NCBI RefSeq assembly: GCF_030936135.1
Contig: NC_082617.1
Coordinates: 1,670,001-1,734,000 of the forward strand
Origin: Gavia stellata
Taxonomy: Eukaryota > Chordata > Aves > Gaviiformes > Gaviidae
Length of the DNA stretch: 64,000 nt
Reading direction: 5' to 3'
Shown: positions 49,144 through 64,000 of the stretch, piece by piece
Numbering within the stretch: the stretch's first letter is position 1
Layout: every line of letters starts with the position of its first letter
The notes under the pieces: model-generated
Told to the model about the DNA's origin: nothing
Database searches by the model: none
The model's input: the letters and a program-made list of their open reading frames with translations, nothing else
Made by a program: the position numbers and the translations under genes

Positions 49144-49564
49144 ATTACAGCCATCTCCTCCCCTGCCAAGGTACGCCTCTTCCCTCCACCCTGGGTTTTC
49201 CGGGATTCCCGTGTTACTTCTTGCGTATCCAGTCGGGTTGCGTAAGGGCAGTGCAGGGGGCACACCGCCCTCTCCTCTCCCCTCAAAACCAGGCTTAACT
49301 GTTGCAGTGCTGACTTGCAGCAACAGCAGTGGCATGCTGAGCGCTTCAGCTCGCTGCTGCCTGCTGCCCTGCTGCCAGCCTGGGCCCAACGCTCCCCTTA
49401 CCCAGGTGTTTCCAGTACAGCCTGCTCCTGCCTGCCTGGGGACACTGGCTGGATGTCTGTCCTGTCTTTCGGAAAGAGAGAGCCTGGCTTTGGTGGGGGC
49501 TGGAGAAGGGGTAGGTTCCTGGCTGGACCAGCTGGGTGGGCTTCGTGGCACTGCCCCAGCTGGG

Positions 49565-49869
49565 TGCGACCCCCTTGGAGCCCACCAGCACTGGAAGCCC
49601 ACCACTGGACTCCACCAGCACTGGAGCCCACCACCACCAGGGTCCCACCAGCACTGGGATCCTACCAGATCTGAGAGCCCATCAGCACCAGGAGTCCACC
49701 AGCACCAGGATCTCATCACCAACGAGATCTGACCAGAACTTGGAGCCCACCATCGCTGGGAGCCCACCATCGCTGGGATCCCACCACCGCTGGGATCCCA
49801 CCACCACCAGGACCCCACTACTGCCTGGAAGCCCACCAGCCTTGAAATCCCACCACCCCTGGAACCTTC

Positions 49870-49870
<1 letters not shown>
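49565..49870. repeat. 18-bp-type minisatellite downstream of CYSRT1
   Basis: About 15 diverged copies of a unit near GGAGCCCACCATCGCTGG, best conserved at 49740-49810. Spacing is close to 18 bp with some slippage. Confidence 0.8.
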
Positions 49871-54465
<4,595 letters not shown>

Positions 54466-54910
54466 GCCCGAGGAGGGGGCTGTCGGCAGTGCATGGGCAG
54501 CTGAGCTCCTGGGGTGCAGTCTGGGACCATTTTTAGACACCCCACGCCATGCCCCAGACTCACGTACGGACAGTAGCTGTGCTGGCAGCCTGGGAAGGGC
54601 TTCAGCTTTCTCAGGGTATGCTGTCCATCCTGCCAGGATTTGTGGTGCAACAGGGGGGTGAGGATCCCACCACCCCTTCATCCTGCCCACCCATCCCTCT
54701 GACAACTCAGAAACCTGATCCAGCCGTCACGGATGTGCCCTGGTCCCTGGCACAGGGCTTGCTCATGCCCAGCTTCTCCATGCACATGGCTTTGCAGCAG
54801 GGACATGTCCACTGAACATCTTCCAGACAGGGGACACAGGAACCTGCCACAGCTCAGTGACACAGCGATGCTCTGGGGAGTGTGTCCAGCACCCTGAGAG
54901 CCTCGTGCCT

Positions 54911-54916
54911 ATTAAA
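54911..54916 (+). terminator. RNF224: Possible RNF224 polyadenylation signal (ATTAAA)
   Basis: A common variant hexamer 446 bp after the RNF224 stop. AATAAA at 55992-55997 is the next candidate. Confidence 0.4.
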
Positions 54917-55659
54917 CAACGCTCTGTTGGCCCTGCTGGGCTGCATGTCTTGGTCATATTTGTTGGTAAGCCTTGGGCTAGCCTGGGGAAAGCCCTGCCT
55001 GCAGTGGGGGCGTGATGGAGAGAAGTGACCTGCCGGATTGCTTTCCTTTAACTGTTTGCTCTGTTGGCCATTTGCATGAGAAATTTGGGCATTCGGGTAG
55101 CTGGACAGTTGAAATTGAGGATGACAGAGCCCATGGGAACTCCTGCTTGGCCTTGTGCTCCATGCTTTCTGCCAGGTTTGGTTTTCCTGCCTGACCCTCT
55201 CCCCACCTCCCTGCCTGCACACCTGCATGCAGCCTGTCCAGAAGCCCTTCCACTGTTTTTCCAGGTCATGTCTTTGCATGGCTTTCCTTGCCTGACTCCA
55301 AACAGGGGCGCAAGGACGAGAGCCCAAACAGCTGGGTGTGGGTTTAACAGAGGCCAACTGGGGGGGGACTGGGGTGCACCAGGGTGATATTAATACAGTT
55401 CTTGGGCAGGGCTTGGGGTTGCCTGGGCAGCTCTTGTGGTCCTTCCTCAGAGCTTATTTTCTGCTTCCATTTTCCATGTGGTTTATGAGCTCTTGCAATA
55501 CCCCAGCATCAGGCACCACTGGCTGCCCCTTGGGGCTCGGCAGGGGACCCCAGCCTGTGCCTCCCTGGGGCCAGCAGTGATCTCGTGCCCCCTGGGCAGT
55601 CCTGGTGCTTGGGTGTCCCCTGCACTGGGTACCAGGGCTGCAGCCAGAGGAGTCCAGCA

Positions 55660-55776
55660 CCCATGCTGTGCACAACCCTCACCCCGTGCACAGCATCCAC
55701 CCTGTGCACAGCCCTCACCCCATTCACAGCACCCACCCCATGCACAGCACCCACACCGTACACAGCGCCCATGCAC
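55660..55776. repeat. 18-bp minisatellite
   Basis: About six copies of a unit near CACCCCGTGCACAGCACC with substitutions, in one frame reading as repeats of HPVHS. It is the third array in the window with an 18-bp period. Confidence 0.8.
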
Positions 55777-55779
55777 AAT

Positions 55780-58668
55780 TCTGCCACTTGGTGTCACCTG
55801 CCATAAAAAAGTCAGAGCTGAGATGTTCCCAACAGAGCCCCACTTGGGGAGCTCCAGCCATGGGAGCAGGAGCACCAGGGGTGTCCCAGGGAAGAGTTGC
55901 CCAGGGGGGACAGCAGAAGCATGGTATGGTTCAGGAACTCTGCGGGGTGGGTGTCTGCCTGCCTCTGATCTTTAATTACATGGAAGCATGCAATAAATTA
56001 AAGCCTACAAGGATGGGATAAAAGCTAACACAGAGTCTTAAAGCACCTTCCCCTCTATCTTCATTTCTCCCCAGATACTCCACGGTGGGTGGTGGGAAGA
56101 GTCTGGGAAGGGCCCATCCTTACCCCAGGCACTGCTCCGTACAAAGGTGTTACCAGGACTCTGTGCTCAGCCCGGCACCTTGGGTCCCAGCTCTGGAGAG
56201 TGCAAAGATCCATGGCTCCCTGTGCCTCAGCCCAGGTTCTTGCCTCTGTGCTCCCTCCCCTTCTCCACTGCATCGTCCCAGCACCAGAACCAAGCTGTGA
56301 AGCTTGGCCCTTGCCGTGTGCCCCTGTGCACGTCCCTAGTGCTCCCAGCCAGTGGCCGGTCTCTGAAGGAGTTTATCTGCCCCTCCACCATTTCATAGTG
56401 GGAATGGTCTTGGCATGCTGGCTGGGCACCCTGATTTACACCCCTTGGCCAGAGCAGGGCTGCCTTGGGGGACTCCTCCATCGGTCAGCACAGGACCACT
56501 AAGGTGTCCTTGCAGAGAGGATGCTCAGAGCAACCTCTCCTGGTGTCAGGCTGCACTGTTCCACATGGAGCTCAAAACTGCGGGAGGAGGCATGACAGGA
56601 GGGGAGCGGGGCAGCGGTGGGTGCAGCCCTGGCTGGGGATGGGGACCTGGGCTCTTCCTGCAGGGTCCTGGGTCCCCCTGTTCGAGAAGGGAGCAGTGAC
56701 AGGGACCCACACGCTCTGCTGAGCACTAGCAACATGCATGAAGGGACAGTGGTGGCACTGCTGGGGTACAGGATCCCAAAGGGTCACCAGCCTGCAATTG
56801 CAGTGGGGTGCAGCCAATGTATGCAAAACAGGAGTGGAACCAGGCATGACCGCCACCAGCCCTGCGCTTGGCCAGTGTCCCTGGCAGGCAGGACACTGGG
56901 GACATGTCTCCTGCCACATGCCCTGGGGCTGTGCAGAGGGGTGACAGCGAGGGGCTGGTGGAGGAGCTGAGATGGGTTTGCAGCCTCTTGGGCTCTCTGA
57001 GCACAAAAGCTGGACATGGCCTTGCTTTTAATAGTTGGGATTTTTGCAAAGAATTTTGCACTTCTCACCTGATCCCAGGTGGCTGCAGGTGGTGGGCAAT
57101 GCAACCCCTGGGGAGGAAGAGCATTTTGGGACAGGGCTCCCTAAAAATTCAGGTCCCCATAGAGCCTGCAGCTGCTGGTGGCATGAGCTGGTGCTGCAGC
57201 TCCACGTGGCTGCGGGTTTGTGCCCTGCTTCGGGGCTGGGCTGGGCTGGAGGATTCCTCTGAATTATTTCCAGATGGGGATTAATGCAGCAAACAGAGTT
57301 TGCTGCAGGATAGATAAACAAACCAAAGCTCCTCTGGATGCTATTAATAAACTGCCTGCCTGCTGCTTCTGCCCCAGATTTGGGAACATGCTGGTCCTGG
57401 CCTGGGGCGCAGGCACACACTGCCTTGCTGCCCTTCCAGCCCTTTGGCTGTGGGGCAGAGGTGCCAGGGATTCCTCCAGGACCATGACCGCTGGGGTCCC
57501 AAATGGGACAGGAGCTACAAGGGCAGGCATGGAGGATGCTGTCCCAGCTCCAGGCTCCCGTGCTGGGCTGTGGGTGGGATGAGGTGCTACCAGCCGTGTC
57601 CCCTGGTCCCCGCTGAGCTCTGCCAGGGATGGTGGGCACTGGGAGGTGACACCTCTCCTCTCCAGCCTTCTGCTGCGGGGCTTCAGGCAGCTTTGAAACC
57701 GGAGCAGGTGTAAAGAGGGTGGAGGCAGACTTTGAGCCCTCTCACACTGGCGCTGCCGTGCTGGGGCAAGGGTAAACAAGTTTTGGGCGGATGCAGCCCA
57801 GTGAGCTCACCTTTCCCACACCTTCTCATGTGGGGTCTCCTGGGTGTCCCCCAGTGTGCATGCAGATGTGTGATCCTGCTGGGGAGGAGGAGGGTGGCCC
57901 ATGGGACTCACATCCCATCCCTCCTCATTTTGGTATGGCTTGTGGTCTCCTGCCAGGGGAAAACAGAGCTTGGCCAAGGGCTGGGATGAGCAGGGTAGCC
58001 CATGGCTCCCAGCAGAGCTCCCCACTGAAGACCTCTGGGCATGGTGGGCCAGCACAGAAGATGGGGTTAGATCTGCTGATGATATGATTTAAGCTTTGTC
58101 CCACCCCAGCCAGCTAGAGGGGGTCCTGGGTCCGTACACCCCTCTGTACATGGCTGGTGAGGCAGCACACCCATGGGGGATGCCCTGTGGGGAGGATGGA
58201 GGCCAAGAGATGGGTCTGGTTTTGCTTTTTTCCAGCTCTCCATCCTGCAGCGCACACAAGCAGTTAATCCTGGGCCGCACAGAGCTGGCTGCTTACCTGG
58301 CTGGAGCAGTGCCTGGCAGAGGGAGGGACGAGGGCACGGCTCTGCACCTTGCCAGGGCAGGCATCACTGCAAAAATATTTGCTGAAAAAAGTGCAGCTCC
58401 ACCCCGAGGAAAACTGGGGCCGGGAGCAGAGCCTGCTCGGGGTTTGCAGACGGAGGGTGGCGGTGAGTGGCACGGGTGGAATGCGTGCAGCTGCAGGGAG
58501 CCGAGCACATTCACCCGCTCCCCTTGCACTACGTGGCACCTCTGGGCTCACCCAAGGGTGCCGGGCAGGGACGGGTGGCTGGGCAAGGCGACAGGCATTA
58601 GGGATCCTGCCTGTGGGGGAATCCTGGCACCAGAGGTTGGGGAGCCCTCGACGCCTCGGTGGGCAGCC
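55780..58668. other. Intergenic, includes LRRC26 upstream region
   Basis: No gene recognised. AATAAA occurs at 57346-57351 and 55992-55997 on +. In human SLC34A3 follows RNF224; I see none of its transporter motifs here. Confidence 0.45.
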
Positions 58669-60423
58669 ATGGGCTGCTGGAGGGGCCCCAGCACCGTGCT
58701 GGCCTGCCTGCTTCTCCTGCGCCCGCTGCCCTCGCCAGCCTGCCCCGCCGTCTGCCGCTGCTCCTCGGGGGAGGCGGACTGCAGCGAGCATGCCCTCCAC
58801 GGCGTGCCGCAGAGCCTGTCGGCCAACACCAGCAGCCTGTGGCTTGGCTACAACTTCATCACCGTGCTGGGGCCACGGTCCTTCCCTCCTCTACCGGGGC
58901 TGCTGCTGCTCAGCCTGCCCCACAACTGCCTGGGGCTGATCCACAGCCAGGCGCTGGTGGGGCTCCAGGCGCTGCAGGAGCTGGACCTCAGCAACAACTG
59001 CCTAACCGTGCTGACCCCCGAAACCTTCCTGCCCCTCACCAGCCTGGCCACGCTCAACCTGGGCAGCAACAGGCTGAGGAAGCTGGAGCCTGGGGTGCTG
59101 CGAGCCCTGCCCCAGCTCCAAGCCCTCCTCCTGCAGGACAACCCCTGGGTGTGCAGCTGCGGCATCCTGCCCCTCTGGCGCTGGCTTAGCCACAACAGGG
59201 AAAAAGTGCGAGGTGAGTGCCCGGAGGACCGTGTCCCCAAGCCCCCCACCCGCTCCGTGCTGGCTGGTCACCCTGTTGGGGCTGAGGCAGGACCCAGCAC
59301 CCTGGCTGCCAGTTGGCTGTGGGCTTGTGTGGTCAGTGCCCATGGGGTTACGGTGAGGTTCCCCAGGACCCATCCCCAGGCCATGGCAGCTCCTGTGTCT
59401 GCTTGGGTGGATGTATCCCTGGGTCTGGTACCTGGTGCCCACCCTTGGTCCTTGGCCACCAGCAGGGATTGCCTGGACACAAGGGCTGGGCAATGTCCCA
59501 GCGATGGGCACCCAGCGCTGTCCCCAGCAGTGGCACCCATCCTGCCACGTTGAGGCGAGGCATGCTGGGCAACGGGCACCTGAAGGGGCAAGAAGAGCCT
59601 GTGTGTCAGGGGACCCAGCCAGGACTCAGTGCCTTCAGCCCCTTCCCCAATGCATTCATGAACATGGGTCTGATCCTGCATTTCTTCCCCCATGAACCTT
59701 GGTGAGAAACAACTCTGCCAGCATGGTTTCTCCCTCTGCTGCTACCCGCTCCTACTTGCTTCCACCTTGGGTGTGCGCTGGTCACTCGTGCTGTCTTGGA
59801 CCTTCTGTGGCATCTTGAGGCTGGCTGCTCACTGCTCCCCACATCGGTCCCCTGGGAACCAGGCCCACCACCTTGCCTGCCCCATCTGCCATCCTGCCCC
59901 AAACCTATTTTCCAGTGCCCCCTCCAGCACTGTGCCCACCTCCCCATCCCATCACACTCCCTGGGGCGCAGGACATAGATGAGCCCTGAACCCTTACTGC
60001 TCCCTTTCTTTGTACCCTGCCCTGGGCGATCTTGGTCAACCTGGCCCCTGTCTCCCTGCCCTGGTCCCATCTGTCCCATACAGACCTGCCATCCCCTCTG
60101 TCCTTGACACCTACCTTGTCCCAGCAGCCCAGTGTGCCTATCAGCAGTGCTTTTCTCTTCCAGAGAAGGGTTTGCTCCTCTGCAGAGCCCCAGAGCAGCT
60201 GAACGAGTATCCGATCATGGCCTTCGGGAATGAGTCCTTCAGGCAATGTCAGGAGACCTCGCTGTCCGCCCAGCACTACATCGCCTTCTTGATCATTGGA
60301 CCATTTTCCTTCATGGCCAGCATCTTCTTCTGCACCTTCATGGGCTCCATCACAGTGGTTTTCCACAAACTGCACAGGGAACCCCACTTCTGCAGGAGAC
60401 CCCGCATCTGCAGGGGCTGCTGA
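58669..60423 (+). CDS. LRRC26: Leucine-rich repeat membrane protein, LRRC26-like (BK channel gamma subunit)
   Basis: Two exons, 58669-59212 and 60164-60423 (donor GTGCGAG|GTGAGT, acceptor TTTTCTCTTCCAG, phase 1), give 267 residues. Order: signal peptide (1-24), LRRNT with four Cys (25-38), about four LRRs (53-150, with LQELDLSNN and LATLNLGSN), LRRCT starting NPWVCSC (159-210), one membrane span (about 220-247) and a short basic tail. The span reads IIGPFSFMASIFFC, close to human LRRC26 (LGPASFLVSLASC), and the two-exon structure is that of the LRRC26/38/52/55 group. These gamma subunits shift BK channel gating toward negative voltage (family knowledge). The protein is shorter than human LRRC26 (334), with one fewer repeat and a shorter tail. 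The ATG has a strong context (GCAGCCATGG). Human LRRC26 lies on the other side of NDOR1 near GRIN1, so orthology rests mainly on the membrane segment; a sister paralogue is the alternative. Confidence 0.8.
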
Positions 60424-60764
60424 GGCAGGGTGACCAGGCTTCAGCCCTGGGCAGGCTGTGGTCCATGCCCTTCTCCAGCCGTCTGCACCCCGCTCTTGCA
60501 AACATTTCCCTGTGGACCAGTGAGAGGATGCTCTGTTCCTGGAAATTGCTTTTCTTCCTCCTCCCAGAGGCCCCCGAGACAATGCCGAGCTCCTTCTGCT
60601 CCGCTGCTGGGGGGAGCAGCCTCCAGCCCAGCCCCCCTGCGGGGGGGGCTGCTCCCAGTGTTTCGGGAGGCTCCCCCAGGCCACCCTCAGACCTGCACCT
60701 CCCGTTCCGGGGGGGGCAGGTGATCCTTCTCCTCCAGCTCACCCTGGAGGAGAGCCCGGGGACC

Positions 60765-61245
60765 TCAGTGTGCCTTTTGCATTTCAGGATGCACCGTATG
60801 CTTCCGTGTGCCTTTTGGTGCATCCTGGGAGCCCCTGTGTGCATCTCAGGACAGACCATATTCCTCTGGGTGCCTTTCAGTGCACCCCAGGAGTCTCCAT
60901 TTGCCTTTTGATGCAGCCCAGGAGCCCCTGCATGCCTTTCAGTTTGCCCCAAAGCCCTCCTTGGGCCTTTTTGTGCCCCCGTCACTCCCCGTCTGCCATC
61001 CAGTGACCCCAGCAGCCCCAGCGTGCCTTTCTGTGCCCTCAAGACCCCTCGGCTTGGCTTTTCGTGCATCCAAATGCTGTCTGTTTGGCTTTCTGTGTCC
61101 TGACAGGCACTGTTTTGCCTTTTGGTGTGCCCCAGAGCTCTCCGTGCGCCTTTTGGCGCACCTGAACATCTCTGTGTGCTTTGGGGGCACCCCAGAGCTC
61201 CCATGGGACTTTCAGAAAGCCCCAGACCTCTCCATGTGCTGCCGA
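60765..61245 (+). repeat. Degenerate tandem repeat in LRRC26 3' UTR
   Basis: About twelve diverged copies of a unit near GTGCCTTTTGGTGCACCCCA, followed by variable GAGCCCC-type spacers, at 30-50 bp intervals. The repeats begin 340 bp after the stop codon. Confidence 0.8.
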
Positions 61246-61959
61246 AGGGCAGGGCAAGTTGCAAAATGTGTCTTTTGATAGTTTTTTTTTCTTTGAGACA
61301 GGGCTGCTGGTGCTGAGAAGGCTCAGCCAACAACCAAGATCTAGGGTGAGGCTGAGGTTTAGGGTGAGGGCTGGAAAGAGTCAAAGCCTCCAGCTCCCAC
61401 TGATGTGGTTCGGCAAAGAGGCTGCCAAAGGATGGGTGAGGCTGCACAGTGGTTCCTCCCCAAATGCTTTTCCCCTAGGCTAAAGCTTATCCAAGGCCAA
61501 GGTCTAGGGTTAGCTCAGTGATGGGAGGGGGAACAAAAAAGCCTGTGTGGGTTTACAGCACAGAGCCTGCAGCCCTTGCTGCTGCCTCACCTCTCATCAC
61601 CCACAAAAAGGGGCTGGGGCTGCCCCTGCATCTCCCTGCCCTTCCCTGCGGAAACACTTTTCCCCTGCATTGCGTGGAAATGCTTAGTGAGCGTACTGGG
61701 AGATGGCCTGGAAGGAGCTGGAGCTCTGCTCCAGAGGAAAGCACAAGCTGGGGTGACAACAGCGTCTCTCAGGGAGGAGCAACAGCCCTTTCTGGTGTGA
61801 GTTCTTACCTATTGCAAAGCGATAAGAGCCACAGTGAGATGACTCTGGCCACCAGCCTCCCCCTGTTCACTCAATCTCTTGCCCATGCAAGAGCTGCGGG
61901 ACAAACCAGGGATGTGGCAGGTGTCAATGCATCCTTTGTCAAGTTCTTGGCAAGGGTTA

Positions 61960-61981
61960 AATAAATCATGCAGAGAATAAA
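61960..61981 (+). terminator. LRRC26: Paired polyadenylation signals, probable LRRC26 3' end
   Basis: AATAAA at 61960-61965 and again at 61976-61981, the first clear ones after the LRRC26 stop, giving a 3' UTR of about 1.55 kb. Confidence 0.55.
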
Positions 61982-62016
61982 CCAAATGTCACCTCAAGTT
62001 GTCGCTTGCTTCCATT

Positions 62017-62022
62017 TTTATT
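62017..62022 (-). terminator. Minus-strand polyadenylation signal, possible convergent gene
   Basis: TTTATT on + is AATAAA on -, only 36 bp beyond the plus-strand pair, the arrangement expected when two genes converge. The partner would lie to the right. Confidence 0.35.
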
Positions 62023-64000
62023 TTCAAGGGAGAAACCAACCCAGTGTGCTGCCACACTGCTTGATTCCCACTCGGCTCTTCCTGCGGTGCCTCTCCCCAG
62101 CGAGGGCTGCAGGGAGCTGGTGAAAGCAGCAGCAGCTCCTCCAGTGCTACCAGCCCTGCACCAGGGATGGCTGCAGGACCTCTGCCAGGATCAGCTCCTT
62201 GCATAGCGCCTTTCCCAGGAGCAATCCCCAGCTCTCCCAGACCCTCTCTAGCGACAGCACTCAGTCCTTCCCGAGAAGGTCTGGGATTCCCATTTGGAGC
62301 TAGGACCTCGCTTGTCATCCTGCATGGCCACTTGAGCCCTTCTCCTTCTCCCAGATCGTCCTGAGGCTGAGACCCCCATGGAAGCTGGGCTGGTGGTCTC
62401 AGCACATGGGAGCATGCTGTGAATGAGTGATGTGGCTTCAGTTCAGCCCGGGGGAGCTGCCTCTGTGTTTTGCAAATCTCTTGGGGCACCTCCCTATGGA
62501 TGGGCTGGTGTGTGGGGACTTCCCCAGACGCCTTCATCCCTGCAGTCCTCTGTTCCCAAAGGCCATCCCCACTGACAGTGCCCCACGCTGGCTCCCAGGA
62601 GCTGGGGAGCACAGCAGTGAGGGGGGACCATTTTCCCCTGGATGGAGGTGGGTGAGAGCCAGCTGGCATTGTGCTGGCATTTGGAGAGTTTCAGACTGTC
62701 CCTGGCCTCCCGCTGCCAGGCCTGTCCCCCTACAGTGGCGGTTCAGGCTGTCCATCAGCCTGGCATCCTGCAACGGTGATGCCCCTTCCCTCCCAGTCTT
62801 CCCTGCAGCTCCTGGCCTTTCTCCCTGCTGGCTTCTCCGTCCCTCCCCATCCCTCCACCTTTTACTGTTTGCAAACCCTGCAGCAGTGCTGGGTGAGGCT
62901 CTGATTCAGCACGGGGCTCCCTGCCAGCTTTGCCAGAAGGCAGGGACGGAAGGAGGCACACAGCACTGGAATAAACCACTTCATGATCCAGTCTAGACTT
63001 TACTGAGCTCTTGCAAAAACTTGGTATTAATGTTACATTGACGTATAAAGTAGAATGGTTCCAATTTCTCAGCTGGAGCGAGATGAACTTGATGGAGCCA
63101 CTGCAGTCAGTGGGGCGATACTCACAGACCTCAGCTGCCGTCTGAAAATCCTGTCTGCAAAGGCTGCCAACTCTCAGGGGGAAGCCCCATCTGCCCGGCT
63201 GGGGCAAGGAGAAGGCAGTTCATGCCGCTGGGGCTTGCTACCACATTGCAGGTGGGTTTTCCACCTTCGCAGGAGGCGGGATGTGATGTCACCTGCGCGC
63301 GTGCCATAGCTGCTCATCACCAGCCTGGCTGGTGCCAGATGCTTCCCTGATGCTGGTGTCTCTGCACCTGCTCACAGCGCCGACGGGGAGGGTGGTCAGA
63401 GATGTTGGCACATGGGCACGTATGCTTGAGGGGAGGAAGGTGTGGGGAGGAACGGCGTCAGCCTGTCTCATTTGGTTCCCTTCTCCTGAACTGGGATCTG
63501 GTTTCCCCGTCTCCAGGTTCAAGCAGATGCAGCCACGTGAGCTGGGGCTTCAGGGCTGCCGCGGGAGCTGTTGGCAAGCTTGAACTGCAGGCAAGCGTGG
63601 CAGGGACGCTGCCAGTGCCTGCTGTGGTGCCCCAACACTGCAGACACCACAGCACATGGCAAGCCACGACTGGCCAGCAGCATCTCTCCTTGCATTGCTG
63701 GTGCTGAGGCAGTGTGGAGCTTGGCTGAAGGTCAGTGCAGCCATCCAGAGCCATTCCGCATGGCGATGTTCCTGGGCAGAAGACCCACGGTGTGAGAGCT
63801 ACATGCTGGCCATGGCCAGGTCCTGGAGAAGTCTTCTGTGCAGGAGAGGTGGGGAGCCAGGATCTTGGCTGACAGCATGTTATGAGCTCCAGAGTACCAC
63901 ATTTAGCACAGGAGCGTGGGCTGCAGGGCTGGGAGCACTTCTGCTGCAAACAGACCATGTACAGGAGCCAAGTCATAGCCATGGGCTGACGGGAGGGAGG
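62023..64000. other. Right end of window, no gene recognised
   Basis: Several open frames occur on both strands (for example minus 61989-62669 and minus 63458-63982) but none shows a family signature. If the convergent signal at 62017 is real, this may be the 3' UTR of a gene whose coding part is outside the window. A plus-strand AATAAA is at 62970-62975. Confidence 0.4.

Noticed and set aside
61989-62669. 226-codon reverse frame at the right end
   Set aside because: Composition-biased and without a recognisable motif; could be 3' UTR of a minus-strand gene, so not called as coding.

Overview
The window reads as a GC-rich vertebrate autosomal segment, most likely from a bird (possibly another sauropsid). 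The evidence is vertebrate genes with short introns, GT-AG splicing and AATAAA signals, a CR1 LINE fragment (the main avian and reptilian LINE), strong CpG content and many short GC-rich minisatellites. The order NDOR1 - RNF208 - CYSRT1 - RNF224 is that of human 9q34.3, so this is the orthologous block; I believe the avian counterpart is a microchromosome (chicken chr17), but that is recall, not something computed here.

Layout: 1-15.1 kb holds NDOR1 (+), 14 recognisable coding exons plus a probable 5' exon at the very start of the window. 17.1-18.1 kb is an intronless-looking RING finger gene with a C-terminal membrane anchor (+) that I cannot give a name. 24.05-28.5 kb is RNF208 (-), with its coding exon at 25.5-26.3 kb, a 3' end at 24.07 kb and a probable CpG-island promoter at 28.2-29.4 kb. 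29.4-46 kb is gene-poor: an AT-richer island (30.9-32.9 kb), a CR1 piece (34.0-34.3 kb) and a decayed C2H2 zinc-finger exon (42.8-43.15 kb, -). 46.1-49.15 kb is CYSRT1 (+), its promoter flanked on both sides by minisatellites. 53.96-54.47 kb is RNF224 (+). 58.67-60.42 kb is a two-exon leucine-rich-repeat membrane protein best matched to LRRC26 (+), with a long 3' UTR to about 62.0 kb. From 62.0 kb to the end I see no recognisable gene, only a hint of a minus-strand 3' end.

The genes do not form one pathway. NDOR1 feeds electrons to cytosolic Fe-S cluster assembly; three genes are RING-type (putative ubiquitin ligase) proteins; CYSRT1 is a small cysteine-tailed protein; LRRC26 is an auxiliary gamma subunit of BK potassium channels. 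The most unusual observations are a perfect 38-bp GC-rich inverted repeat in the first intron of NDOR1, a 2-base loss in the NDOR1 FMN loop that also creates a splice-acceptor-like site, the unnamed RING/transmembrane gene, and the minisatellites around CYSRT1.

Limits: exon ends were called by eye from GT-AG signals, reading frame and remembered human proteins. Noncoding exons, promoters and repeat ages are inferences.
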